Shown piece after piece: positions 25,201-33,652 of a stretch of 64,000 nucleotides of DNA (the first letter of the stretch is position 1; each line of letters opens with the position of its first letter). Origin of the DNA: Gemmiger formicilis. GTDB lineage: Bacteria > Bacillota > Clostridia > Oscillospirales > Ruminococcaceae. A model generated the notes under the pieces. The model ran no database searches, was not told where the DNA came from, and saw only the letters and a program-made list of their open reading frames with translations. Where the stretch lies: NCBI RefSeq assembly GCF_024462815.1, contig NZ_JANGCG010000010.1, forward strand, positions 1 to 64,000, given 5' to 3'. Both the position numbers and the translations under genes were made by a program.

Positions 25201-25985
25201 TTATCCTACTTTTTTGCCTTTAAGAACGAATTTGAAGGGCTGATAGTAGATATTTTTAGGTGAAAGCAAATCCTCCATCAGGTTCGCCGCCTCACGCTTT
25301 GCCATATTCTGCGGGTGGCAATAGGTACGTTCCAGAAATGCTGTATCCGCATGACCCAGCAGGTCAGCCGCGACCTGTTTGCTGGTGCCCTCCTGCAGCA
25401 AGTATGTTGCGTAATAGTGCCGCAGGGTGTGCAGGTGGTACTCCTTTGGGAAGCCATTCTTGGCATACAACTTGCGCAGATGGCGGGTGAACGTGTCCGG
25501 GTTAGGCACACGGCCGTCCAAATCGATGAAGATGGGCTGGCTGTTGTCCGGCTTGCCGCTGCGAATCGTCTGCCAATGCCGCAGGCTCATCAGAAATTCC
25601 CACACCTGCGCCGGAATTACGATAACGCGCTCCCGGTGATTCTTAGTGTCACTTTCTACAATTCCCTGCCCGGCTACATAGCTGCGGGAGTGGCGGATTG
25701 TGAACTCATAAGGCCCGGTAATGTCCTCCCAGCGCAGGGCGCACAGCTCGCCGCGCCGCAGCCCGGTGGCAATCGCCATTGTGTAATAGGCTTTGTACAG
25801 AATCGGTTCGTCCATAATGATTTTCAACAGTCGCTGCATTTCGTACTTCTGCGGAATATGCTGTTTCTCTTTCTCCGCACATTTCTTGCGGACGCGGTGC
25901 GCGGGGTTGAACGGAATAATGTCGTTTTTCTTGGCATCCTCCAACACCGAGGAAACGGTTTCAAGATACTTCTGCACGGTGCATT
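25201..25985 (-). pseudogene. Second-type tyrosine integrase, 5' end lost to a group II intron
   Basis: About 260 residues of a different integrase subfamily: core-binding tail (YLETVSSVLEDAKKNDIIPF), Arg in TGLRRGELCALRW, HTLRHYYAT, LLGHADTAFLERTYCH with the Tyr, and a C-terminal tail. The catalytic domain is complete but the N-terminal arm- and core-binding regions are replaced at about 25987 by group II intron sequence. It belonged to yet another element in this stack. Confidence 0.85.
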
Positions 25986-25986
25986 C

Positions 25987-26909
25987 TTTTACTCTTTTCC
26001 GTGTTCATTTTCAGCTTCAGCCTGCCTTCCAGATACTTCCGGCAGGATTCCAACAGGCGTTCTGCTGCGCGTTTGCTCTTGGCAAACACCACAATGTCAT
26101 CTGCGTACCGAACCAGCTTTACCCCCTCTGCGGTACATCTCCCAATCAAATTCATTGAGGTAGATGTTTGCCAGCAAAGGAGATAACGGTCCACCCTGTG
26201 GCGAACCTTCTTCCGTTTTGCAAATCACACCATTCTCCATTACACCACTTTTCAGATACTTCTTTATTAAGCGCAGTACGCGCATATCCTGTATCTGTCG
26301 GTGCAGCAGAGTCATGAGCAGCTCGTGGTTCAGTGTATCGAAATATTTGGACAGGTCTACCGACACGGCGTATCGGTATCCTTCTTCCGCATATTTCTTG
26401 ACTTTCTGAATCGCCTGTTGGGCGCTTTGCTTCAGACGGTAGCCATAGCTACTGTCTGAAAACAAAGGCTCCCAAATGCTTTGCAGCTTCTGTGCGATTG
26501 CCTGCTGAATCACACGGTCTACTACCGTGGGGATTCCCAGCTTTCGCACGCTGCCATCCGGTTTCGGGATTTCCTTCCGCCGCACCGGGCTGGGCATATA
26601 GCTTCCGTCCCGGATGCTCTGCAAAAATTCTCCCCTGTGTTCCTTCAACCACGGCAGTGCTTCCTCTGCGGTCATTCCGTCGATTCCCGCTGCGCCGTGG
26701 TTTCTCTTGACCCGCTTGTGGGCGCTGTTCAGGTTATCCCTGCCCAGTATTGCTTCCAGCAGGTCACTTGCACCGTCTCGTTCTTTCCCTTCTCTGCAGT
26801 CAGTGCTCCGCGCTTCTGCATACCCTTTGTGTTCCACACTATCTCTTTGCAGGAAGCCCTCGTTCCCTTGGTAGAAGCCCTCGTTCCCTTGGTATTCTGC
26901 TTTCAACAC
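25987..26909 (-). pseudogene. Group II intron reverse transcriptase/maturase, frameshifted and truncated
   Basis: The N-terminal RT domains are intact (NHGAAGIDGMTAEE, RRKEIPKPDGSVRKLGIPTV, YRYAVSVDLSKYFDTLNH, EGSPQGGPLSPLLANIYLNEFD). One extra C in the C-run near 26125 shifts the frame just before the catalytic RYADDIVV, which continues in the next frame to about 25990. Thumb/maturase (X) and any DNA-binding parts are missing. A 21-bp in-frame tandem duplication near the start repeats YQGNEGF. Copy 2 supplies the missing C-terminus but lacks the N-terminus, so no single intact enzyme is present. Confidence 0.88.
26853..26894. repeat. 21-bp tandem duplication in the intron RT gene
   Basis: The unit GAAGCCCTCGTTCCCTTGGT plus A occurs twice in a row (26853-26873, 26874-26894), giving a 7-residue in-frame repeat in the RT N-terminus. 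Confidence 0.85.
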
Positions 26910-27353
26910 ACCGACCTCCTTCCGGTCTGTACTTGAGACTTACGGTTGTTCGGCCCTTCCCTTGAAAAAAATCAGGGTACTATGGCCTCGGCTGACTTCT
27001 TGCAGTTCGTTGTTACTGCGGTTTTCGGATTCTCCTACTTACCGTCTGCAAGACCTCCCCGGGTAAGAACAACAACTTTCCTCCCATGTAACCGCCACAT
27101 TTACCGCACGGGATTCGGGCAGTATTGGACTTTGTGTTGGATAGCACACTCGTCCGTCCCTGTACGGCCTACTATGTGATTCCTGTTCGCCGGTTCGGGA
27201 GTTTGCCCGCCAAGGTTCCTCACCTTGACATCCGACTTCCTCCAGATTCCACCTCGCGATGGACACCCTTGCCTTCGGTTAACGCTTCCTACTGCCGAGC
27301 GCGTAGTGGTCTTTCACCACCTAGTTGTTACCCATGCCGGGCGCACTAGCGAA

Positions 27354-27398
27354 AGCGGGGACGCGGCCTTCGGTATATCCGTTGGCTGCGTCCCTGCT
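27354..27398. terminator. Terminator at the 5' exon of group II intron copy 1
   Basis: AGCGGGGACGCGGCC (27354-27368) pairs with GGCTGCGTCCCTGCT (27384-27398), with a T-run on the plus side. It ends the minus-strand kinase gene and is the landing site of the intron 7 bp away. Confidence 0.75.
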
Positions 27399-27434
27399 TT
27401 TTTTCTTATGCTTCGTCTATACGGTCGGGCGGTA

Positions 27435-28757
27435 CTAACACCCGCAGAGCATGACTTTGGCGGAAAAGGTGCCATTTTGATAGGTAAACGTACTTGTGCC
27501 GCCGTTTTTCTCTGCAATATGGGTGACGGACTGGATACCGATACCGTTTTCCCTCCGCTTGGAGGAGCGGAAAACGCCGTTCTTTTCGTTGACCTCGCCG
27601 TCAAACGCATTTTCAACCTCGATCAGCAGAATCCGGTCGGCGTGAACACAAGCGGTTATTTCGATCTGCCGCCTGCCCGGTGCGGTGCGAAGGCTCGCCT
27701 CCAACGCATTTTCCAGCAGGTTGGAAAGCACGAGACACATATCGATCTCGTCAACCGGCAGTGTTTCCGGCAGGTCGAGTCTGGCGCGGAAGGGGATATC
27801 ATCGCGCTTTGCCATGGCACAGTAATAGCCGACAACACTGTCCGCCGCACGATTTTCACAGAAGCACATATCAAGATTCGGGATGCGGGAGACGGTTTTT
27901 GCAAGGTAGCTTTTCAGATCCTCCAAATCACCCGCCTCGGCCAACGCAGAAATTTGCTGGATTTGGTGGCGCATATCGTGCCGTGCCTGCCGCGCTTCCT
28001 CGATGGCGGTCCTGAGGTTTTCATAGCGCTGCTGCTGCATCGAAAGAAACTGGTTTTCCTGCTGCAGCTTCGCATTGCGGTTGAGACTGGTTGCCATCAG
28101 CAGAAAAATCGCATTGAAGCAGAACATAAAGACCAGAAGTGCGCCGCTTAGCACAATATAGCCCTGCAGTACGCGGCCGGTCTGGAGCGTTGCCTGATAG
28201 CGCGGAATCATGAAAATGTTCAAAAGAATGAATGCCAGCGGCAGGACCCAAAACACATACCATGTTTGCGCAAAATTATCGTCCTCGACCATTGCACGCA
28301 CCGCATGTGTTGCCGGATAATACGCGGCCAGTACGGTGATCCAGCAAACGGCGTTATAGAACACGCAGGCCCCAAGGCAGAGCCACGGCTCGTCTGTTGG
28401 CAACTGCTGATTCCGGATGATCGCGGCGCTGACGGCGCGGGACAAGCTGTTCACACACGCGAACACGGCGCAGACGGACAGCGCAATCGTGCCGGATTTC
28501 CAGAGGGAGATGTCAAGCGTTCGGGTATACAGGCAAGCTGCAGCCAGTGCGACCACCGCAAGGGCAAAAAATGTAGAAGCCTGAAACCGATAGCAGACAA
28601 GCCCACTGCCGATGCACAGGCACGCCATCAGCGGAAAAAGCCAGACGGCCAGCCTTCCGGGTGACTGCTTCAGATAGGCTTTTACAGGGAAATAGCCAAG
28701 CAAAAGGCCGGGAAGTACAACGAGCAGCTCCAAAATCGGACGCAGAATATCCTTCAT
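27435..28757 (-). CDS. AgrC-like (GHKL) sensor histidine kinase
   Basis: 440 residues: six to seven transmembrane helices (residues 1-225), a coiled coil (NRNAKLQQENQFLSMQQQRY), the His box ARQARHDMRHQIQQ with the phospho-acceptor His, and a GHKL ATPase domain with LSNLLENALEAS and the GIGIQSVTHIAEKNGG box. This is the layout of AgrC/VirS-type quorum or peptide sensors. Its start overlaps the stop of the response regulator (ATGA). No AgrB/AgrD pair is in the window, so the signal is unknown. Confidence 0.9.
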   Translation of the reverse strand: MKDILRPILELLVVLPGLLLGYFPVKAYLKQSPGRLAVWLFPLMACLCIGSGLVCYRFQASTFFALAVVALAAACLYTRTLDISLWKSGTIALSVCAVFACVNSLSRAVSAAIIRNQQLPTDEPWLCLGACVFYNAVCWITVLAAYYPATHAVRAMVEDDNFAQTWYVFWVLPLAFILLNIFMIPRYQATLQTGRVLQGYIVLSGALLVFMFCFNAIFLLMATSLNRNAKLQQENQFLSMQQQRYENLRTAIEEARQARHDMRHQIQQISALAEAGDLEDLKSYLAKTVSRIPNLDMCFCENRAADSVVGYYCAMAKRDDIPFRARLDLPETLPVDEIDMCLVLSNLLENALEASLRTAPGRRQIEITACVHADRILLIEVENAFDGEVNEKNGVFRSSKRRENGIGIQSVTHIAEKNGGTSTFTYQNGTFSAKVMLCGC

Positions 28758-29476
28758 CTCATACGCTCCCTTTGCAGCAGAAATTCCATAAACGCCTGCC
28801 GGGCAGGCTTCAAAAGCTCCTGACTGACATAGACGCTGCTGCCGTCTGTCATGCAGAAAGCGCCATCCCGAAAATCAGCGGCATGCTCTAAATTGACAAT
28901 CACACCTCTGCCGCAGATGAAAAAGCGGGGGTCTTTTTTTAGCGGCTCGGTGAACACTTTGAAGCTCTGGCGTGTGACCAGCGTTTTCAGAGCGGTCGTG
29001 CGGATGTTGATCCTGTGCGCAAAATGCTCGGCAGAAATAATGTCCCGATAGCAAAGACGGACATCGCTGCCGCTGACCTTCACCGTCAGGACCGGCTCCG
29101 GGCGGGGGAGCCTTGCAAGCATCTCGGCAAGCAGGGCGGAAAGCTCCTCCTCGGAAAAGGGCTTCACGAGATAGTGAAGCGCACGCACCTGAAAGCCTTC
29201 CAGCGCGTGGTCAGTCGAGGTCGTGGTGAAAATCAGCAGGCAGTCTGTGTCCGTCCTGCGCAGCTCCCTTGCAGCGTCCATGCCGCTCATCCCATGCATG
29301 TAAATATCCAGAAATGCAGCGGTAAAACGCTGCTCTTTTTCTGCGGCGAGAAAGCTCTCGCCGCTTTCAAATTCCAAAATTTCCGCCTTTGCGCCGCACA
29401 GGTTCAGCTGCCGCGCAAGGCGCGTTTTCAGTTGCGAGCGCTCGGTCTCAAGATCATCCACAATTGCTATTCTCAT
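28754..29476 (-). CDS. LytTR-family response regulator (AgrA-like)
   Basis: 240 residues: receiver (AIVDDLETE, phospho-Asp in AAFLDIYMHGMSG, Lys in YLVKPFSEE) and a C-terminal LytTR DNA-binding domain (residues about 135-235, with FKVFTEPLKKDPRFFICGRG and NLEHAADF). Transcribed before the kinase with a 4-base overlap. LytTR proteins bind two 9-bp direct repeats; a matching pair stands 80 bp upstream at 29556-29584, before the divergent operon, which is the obvious target. Confidence 0.93.
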   Translation of the reverse strand: MRIAIVDDLETERSQLKTRLARQLNLCGAKAEILEFESGESFLAAEKEQRFTAAFLDIYMHGMSGMDAARELRRTDTDCLLIFTTTSTDHALEGFQVRALHYLVKPFSEEELSALLAEMLARLPRPEPVLTVKVSGSDVRLCYRDIISAEHFAHRINIRTTALKTLVTRQSFKVFTEPLKKDPRFFICGRGVIVNLEHAADFRDGAFCMTDGSSVYVSQELLKPARQAFMEFLLQRERMR

Positions 29477-29555
29477 GCCGGACTGACTCCTTTGGGAAAG
29501 ATTCTATTTAGATTATACCACAACTGTCCGGCACCGGCACAGCGGAAAAGCCCGA

Positions 29556-29584
29556 TTTCGTGCCGGAATTGGGGCTTTCGTGCC
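29556..29584. promoter_or_regulatory. Predicted LytTR binding site (two direct repeats)
   Basis: TTTCGTGCC occurs at 29556-29564 and 29576-29584, a 20-bp period (two helical turns) as in known LytTR operators. It lies just upstream of a -35 element reading into the pseudo-receiver/lipoprotein operon. Confidence 0.6.
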
Positions 29585-29591
29585 AAAAGGC

Positions 29592-29619
29592 TTGAAAAGC
29601 TTGCACCGTTCCGTATACT
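29592..29619 (+). promoter_or_regulatory. Promoter of the pseudo-receiver/lipoprotein operon
   Basis: TTGAAA (29592-29597)-16 bp-TATACT (29614-29619), starting 7 bp after the second LytTR repeat. This is an arrangement expected for an activator bound upstream of the polymerase. Confidence 0.6.
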
Positions 29620-29671
29620 GAAAGCAGAAACAGTCAACGACGGCAGGAAAAAGGGAGGAGGGCGGAGCGTT

Positions 29672-30091
29672 ATGTACCACATTGCCGTGCTGACAAAGAG
29701 TGAAACACAGGAGATTTTTTATACAGAGCAGCTTTCGCGGTTCTGCTCAGAGCGCGGTCTGTTTCCCAAGGTAGACTGCTACCGCGGGCAGGATGTGTTC
29801 TTTGAGGTCACGCAAAAGAATGCGCCGACCAACGCTGTGATTGCCCTTCCGGGCGTGGATGGGCTGAATGCGGTGGAGCACCTGCGAGCGCTTTTTCCGG
29901 AAACGCGCATCATCTGGTGCAGCGAGCTGGATTTTTCCCTGCATGCGTTTCGGCTGCGCGTAGACTACTTTCTGCTGGAGCCGATAACGGAAGAAGCGTT
30001 CCAGCAAGGGCTTTGTGCATGGGTAGAGAAAAAACAACCGTCTGCTTCGTCCCGAGCGGATCACAACCAACATGGCAAGGAGGATCACTGA
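29672..30091 (+). CDS. Receiver-like protein lacking the phospho-acceptor Asp
   Basis: A 139-residue protein starting MYHIAVLTKSETQEIFYTEQ (ATG after AGGGAGGAGGGCGG), with the alternating strand/helix pattern of a receiver domain. The acidic pair at the start is replaced by Thr-Lys-Ser, and the phospho-Asp strand reads NAVIALPGVDGLNAVEHLR, with Leu where Asp is expected; a final strand reads DYFLLEPITEEAF, where Lys-Pro is usual. It therefore looks like a pseudo-receiver with no output domain. Its stop overlaps the lipoprotein start by one base (TGATG). It might titrate or modulate the neighbouring two-component system. Confidence 0.7.
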   Translation: MYHIAVLTKSETQEIFYTEQLSRFCSERGLFPKVDCYRGQDVFFEVTQKNAPTNAVIALPGVDGLNAVEHLRALFPETRIIWCSELDFSLHAFRLRVDYFLLEPITEEAFQQGLCAWVEKKQPSASSRADHNQHGKEDH

Positions 30092-32208
30092 TGAAAAAGA
30101 GAAACCCGATTTATTCTGTAGGCAGTTTCCTGCTGGCGGGGGCACTGACCCTGTCGATGGCAGCATGCAGCGGAGCACAGACATCGGCGGAGGATACGCA
30201 GGCACCTTCCGCTGCAGCAACACCGGCTGAAGCAGCCGCACCTGCTGAGGAAACAACACCTTCTGCGCCGGTATCCGGTGCACTCCCCGTGAAGGCCTTG
30301 CAGCCCAAGCAGGTCGAGGAAAACCCCTACATGGCAAAGAGTGATGCGAACATCCATCACGACGGCTATAACACCGATTCAACCGATGAAATTCTCCCGC
30401 TCGGCATCTATCCGGAGATCCATGTCTCCTATGAGACGACAAACGCGAATGCGTCTCCCGCCATTTACTTTGACAGCTACGGCCATGCAGTCGTTCCGCT
30501 GCTCGGCGGCATCGCCATCCGCGATCTAAATGCGGAGGAGACAAAGACGCTCGGTTATTTTTCCCCGAAGCAGCATGACGGCGGCAGCTACCTGATCCAA
30601 AGCTCCTACACCTTCCTGGACGCTGAAAACCGCATCGTCTGCCCGACCAGCAACAACCATGTACTGATGCTCCGCGCAACGGACGAGGAGGGCAATGTCC
30701 TTCCCGAGTTTGAAAAGGTGCTTGACATCGACATCAAGGCGGCGGCAGAGGCCGCGCTCGGTAAGGAGTTGACGCAGAATCTTCTTTCCGTGGTATTTGA
30801 CTACGACGGGAACCTCTGGTTCGCCACCGGCGGCTTCCGCATCTATCCCGAGCGCCAGCAGCAGGGCGTTCTCGGCTATATCGCCCACTCGGCAATCGAA
30901 GCGATCCTCAACGGCGAGCAGACCGACCTGTCAAAGGCGGTTTTCGTCTACGAGCTGACGCCCGGTGAGGGCGCTGAGAACGGCATCGCCGCCTCCAAGG
31001 ACGGCGCGGTCATTCTGACAAATAAGAATTGCTATCTGCTGCGCGCCAACAATGGCGTCGAGGCTGTCTGGTGTACGCCGTATGAGAGCGTCGGCGCGAA
31101 GGTCAGTGGAGAAGGCGATAAGACCACCGGCGGCGGTCTTGCGTGGGGCGGAGGCTGCTCGCCGACGCTGACGCCGAACCTTGTGATGTTCACCGACAAT
31201 GCAGACCCCGTGAATCTTCTTGCGCTCGACATGAAGACCGGAGAGGTCGTGGCAAAAGCGCCGGTGCTCGATGATCTGCCCGATGGCTATCAGGTGGCAA
31301 TCGAGAACTCTGCAATCGTCTATGATGACGGCGCGGGCACGGTCAGCACGATCGTCTGCAACTGGTTCGGCGCAGGCAACGCAGGTCTTGCCGACCCCAA
31401 CAACGATTCTTCGATCCAGAGCTACGCCAACATTTATGACCAGAACTGGCTGATGAAGGGAAATGCCATGATTGCCCCCGGCGTCGAGCGCGTGGACACC
31501 GTGAAAACGGACAGCGGCTACGAGATGAAGAGCATCTGGACCCGAAATGATCTGAGCGACACCGCGATCATGAAGCTCTCCACCGCAACGGGCTATATCT
31601 ACGGCTATGTGCAGGATCTGACCACGGGTATGTGGCAGTACATCATTCTCGACTTTGAAACCGGCGAGACCGTCTTTACGATGGATGTATCCAACAAGTA
31701 CGGCTACAATAATATGGCCATTGGCATGTACACCGGCAACAGCGGAAATGCACTCTACTGCCCCACCGGCTATCTGGAGCTGCTCCGCCTGCAGGACCGC
31801 TTTGTCTACCTGCCCGAGCTTCCGTACCGCGAAGTCGATCTGGATCAGGCGGCAAGAAATGTTCTTACACAGGACCAGTTTGCACAGGACGGCGGCGAAG
31901 GTACAGTTGCAAGCTGGCGCAACACCGCAACCATCCGCAATGTGCACCCCAATACCACGGTGGCCTTCCGCATGAACAATCTGTCCGGCAGCGCCTCCGA
32001 TTTGACACTCTACGCCTATGGTGCAGACGGCAAGCTGGTAAAGGTTGCCTCCGAGCTGTGGTCGATCACGGACGAGACCGACGCGGCTGTGACGGAAATA
32101 ACGGACGGCGTACTCTATGAGCTGCGCGTAACCGTCGCCGACGGCGGCGATTTCGACCTGAGCGAAACGGAAAAAGAAATCAAGCTATCCATTGTGCTTG
32201 GAAAATAA
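30091..32208 (+). CDS. Large predicted lipoprotein with propeller-like repeats, unknown function
   Basis: 705 residues starting MKKRNPIYSVGSFLLAGALT with lipobox LSMAAC (lipidated Cys near 28), then an Ala/Pro/Glu/Thr-rich linker (about 30-65). The body has repeated blade-like segments such as ENRIVCPTSNNHVLMLRA, YDGNLWFATGG, KDGAVILTNKNCYLLRANNG and NLLALDMKTGEVVAKAPVL, suggesting a six- or seven-bladed propeller, followed by a C-terminal beta domain (residues about 590-705). No catalytic motif is seen. Coupled to the pseudo-receiver and facing an Agr-like system, it could be a surface sensor, adhesin or ligand-binding protein. A terminator follows. Confidence 0.8.
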   Translation: MKKRNPIYSVGSFLLAGALTLSMAACSGAQTSAEDTQAPSAAATPAEAAAPAEETTPSAPVSGALPVKALQPKQVEENPYMAKSDANIHHDGYNTDSTDEILPLGIYPEIHVSYETTNANASPAIYFDSYGHAVVPLLGGIAIRDLNAEETKTLGYFSPKQHDGGSYLIQSSYTFLDAENRIVCPTSNNHVLMLRATDEEGNVLPEFEKVLDIDIKAAAEAALGKELTQNLLSVVFDYDGNLWFATGGFRIYPERQQQGVLGYIAHSAIEAILNGEQTDLSKAVFVYELTPGEGAENGIAASKDGAVILTNKNCYLLRANNGVEAVWCTPYESVGAKVSGEGDKTTGGGLAWGGGCSPTLTPNLVMFTDNADPVNLLALDMKTGEVVAKAPVLDDLPDGYQVAIENSAIVYDDGAGTVSTIVCNWFGAGNAGLADPNNDSSIQSYANIYDQNWLMKGNAMIAPGVERVDTVKTDSGYEMKSIWTRNDLSDTAIMKLSTATGYIYGYVQDLTTGMWQYIILDFETGETVFTMDVSNKYGYNNMAIGMYTGNSGNALYCPTGYLELLRLQDRFVYLPELPYREVDLDQAARNVLTQDQFAQDGGEGTVASWRNTATIRNVHPNTTVAFRMNNLSGSASDLTLYAYGADGKLVKVASELWSITDETDAAVTEITDGVLYELRVTVADGGDFDLSETEKEIKLSIVLGK

Positions 32209-32218
32209 CTCCGCTTTG

Positions 32219-32247
32219 AATCCGGCGTTTTGAACGTCGGATTTTTT
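32219..32247 (+). terminator. Terminator after the lipoprotein gene
   Basis: AATCCGGCGTT pairs with AACGTCGGATT (one G-T pair) across TTG, then TTTTT. Eleven bases after the stop codon. Confidence 0.85.
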
Positions 32248-33279
32248 ATAATGGCAGCCGCTATGGCAAGAGATTCACAGATTCTTCAAAAGCAGGGCTT
32301 CCGGCCATACGCCAGTAGCCAAGTCTGGAATTGCCCCATTGGTAAGCTTTGTCAGCTGGGATCCCCAGCTTCCTCAAATTAACCACCTTTGTTCTGGGCT
32401 TCTTCCATTGCTTCCAGATGTACATTCGGAATCTGCGCCGAAACCATTCGTCCCAAGACGTCAGTAACCGCTTCATTTCGGCCACTCGGAAGTAGCCAAT
32501 CCAGCCACGAATAAACACCTTCACTTCCTGCATCACTCTGCGGATGTTGCGCCCACGGTTGCGCTTTGTAAGAAGCTTCAGCTTTTCTTTTGCCTTGTTG
32601 AGGGACTTTCGGTGAGCACGGATATAGATGCCGTTTCCATTCTTGCCCAGACAAAATCCAAGAAACTTGAATTCCTTCCGTGCAAAGATACTGATCACCT
32701 TACTCTTTTCCGCGTTCATTTTCAGCTTCAGTTTACCTTCCAGATACTTCCGGCAGGATTCCAACAGACATTCTGCTGCGCGTTTGCTTTTGGCAAACAC
32801 CACAATGTCATCTGCATACCGAACCATCTTTATCCCTCTGCTGTACATCTCCCAATCAAACTCATTGAGATATATGTTTGCCAGCAAAGGAGACAGCGGT
32901 CCACCCTGCGGCGAACCTTCCTCGGTTTTGCAAATCACACCGTTTTCCATTACACCGCTTTTCAGATACTTCTTAATCAGGCGCAACACCCTCATATCCT
33001 GTATTTGCCGGTGCAACAGATTCATGAGCAGCTCGTGGTTCAGCGTATCAAAATACTTCGACAAGTCCACTGATACAGCGTATCTGTAGCCCTGTTCTGC
33101 GTACTATGTGATTTCTGTTCGTCGGTTCGGGTGTTTGCCCGCCAGCGTTTTTTTCGCTGACATCCGGCTTCCTTCAGATTCCACCTTGCGATGGACACCC
33201 TTGCCTTCGGCTAACGCTTCACTACTGCCGAGCGCGTAGTGGTCTTTCACCACCTAGTTGTTGCCCATGCCGGGCGCAC
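32248..33279 (-). mobile_element. Group II intron copy 2, internally deleted
   Basis: The minus-strand 5' end GTGCGCCCGGCATGGG is at 33279. About 180 nt of 5' ribozyme sequence run to CACATAGTA, then jump straight into the middle of the RT gene, so roughly 0.8 kb seen in copy 1 is missing. The RT C-terminus is intact down to its stop at 32261. I see no clear domain V hairpin after it, so the 3' end is also doubtful. The 5' exon again ends in a terminator hairpin and TTTTCTTATA. Confidence 0.75.
32261..33100 (-). pseudogene. Group II intron reverse transcriptase/maturase, N-terminus deleted
   Basis: About 275 residues from YRYAVSVDLSKYFDTLNH through SPQGGPLSPLLANIYLNEFD, the catalytic VRYADDIVVFAKS, the ARKEFKFLGFCLGKNGNGIY region and the maturase domain X (GWIGYFRVAEMKRLLTSWDE), ending FEESVNLLP. 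The first RT domains are lost in an internal deletion. It complements the truncation in copy 1. Reading past the deletion gives no start codon with a ribosome site. Confidence 0.88.
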
Positions 33280-33285
33280 TATAAG

Positions 33286-33330
33286 AAAATCACCGAGAAA
33301 AGTCTGTGATAGACTGATCTCGGTGATTTT
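33286..33330. terminator. Terminator at the 5' exon of group II intron copy 2
   Basis: AAAATCACCGAG (33286-33297) is perfectly complemented by CTCGGTGATTTT (33319-33330). It sits 6 bp from the intron 5' end, the same arrangement as at copy 1. Confidence 0.8.
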
Positions 33331-33553
33331 CCTTGCCATTGCTACGCCTGACAACTAAGTCCTTTTAACATTTCGTTTTCAGTCCGTGGCTTTGCAACTC
33401 GGTTTTTCTCCCATTGCCGATTCAGCTGCGGTGATAATTTGATTTACTGCCTTATCAACGAAAACCGAACCAACAATGGGCTTTTTCTCGTTTCGGGTTC
33501 AGCTGTACAGAACCAACAAATTTTACGTTTCAACGTCGGTCTATATCGCCCTA
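33331..33553. other. Gene-free right-end region of a decayed element
   Basis: No gene seen. The second half (from about 33465) holds ACCAACAATGGGCTTTTTCTC, CAGAACCAACAAATTTTACG and TATCGTAGTT, which match the element right ends at 10.5, 23.4 and 49.8 kb. Confidence 0.5.
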
Positions 33554-33606
33554 TCGTAGTTCTCCGACCCGGAAGGCCAGAGGTTCGAATCCTCCCGGTC
33601 GCACCA
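33554..33606. repeat. Attachment site with a second tRNA-Arg-like 3' half, copy 1
   Basis: This 53-bp stretch is identical to 49811-49863. It reads TCGTAGTTCTCCGAC (element right end), then a tRNA 3' half with T loop TTCGAAT and end GGTCGCACCA. CTCCGAC equals the anticodon loop of the tRNA-Arg at 10700, but the downstream half differs, so it comes from another tRNA-Arg allele. Confidence 0.85.
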
Positions 33607-33638
33607 AGAGCAGCACCTTATGGGGTGCTGCTCTTTTT
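33607..33638. terminator. Hairpin after attachment site 33554-33606
   Basis: AGAGCAGCACC pairs with GGTGCTGCTCT across a short loop, followed by TTTTT. Confidence 0.75.
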
Positions 33639-33652
33639 GCTTTGCACGGATT

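Larger units (their letters stand above)
25987..27346 (-). mobile_element. Group II intron copy 1, 3'-truncated
   Basis: On the minus strand the 5' end is GTGCGCCCGGCATGGG at 27346, followed by some 430 nt of ribozyme-type leader and a reverse transcriptase reading frame. The 3' part is cut at about 25987, where the integrase remnant begins. The 5' exon ends in a strong hairpin followed by TTTCGCTA, the insertion context of class C (terminator-targeting) introns. Homologous to 32248-33279. Confidence 0.8.

Noticed and set aside
25201..26163. Plus-strand open frame of 282 codons across the integrase/intron junction
   Set aside because: Shadow of integrase and reverse transcriptase remnants on the minus strand.
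29015..29671. Long upstream extension of the pseudo-receiver frame
   Set aside because: It overlaps the LytTR gene antisense and the promoter; the ATG at 29672 has a strong ribosome site.
30931..31947. Long open frame on the minus strand inside the lipoprotein gene
   Set aside because: G+C-rich shadow of the real plus-strand gene; no ribosome site, no domain, and composition follows the lipoprotein codons.
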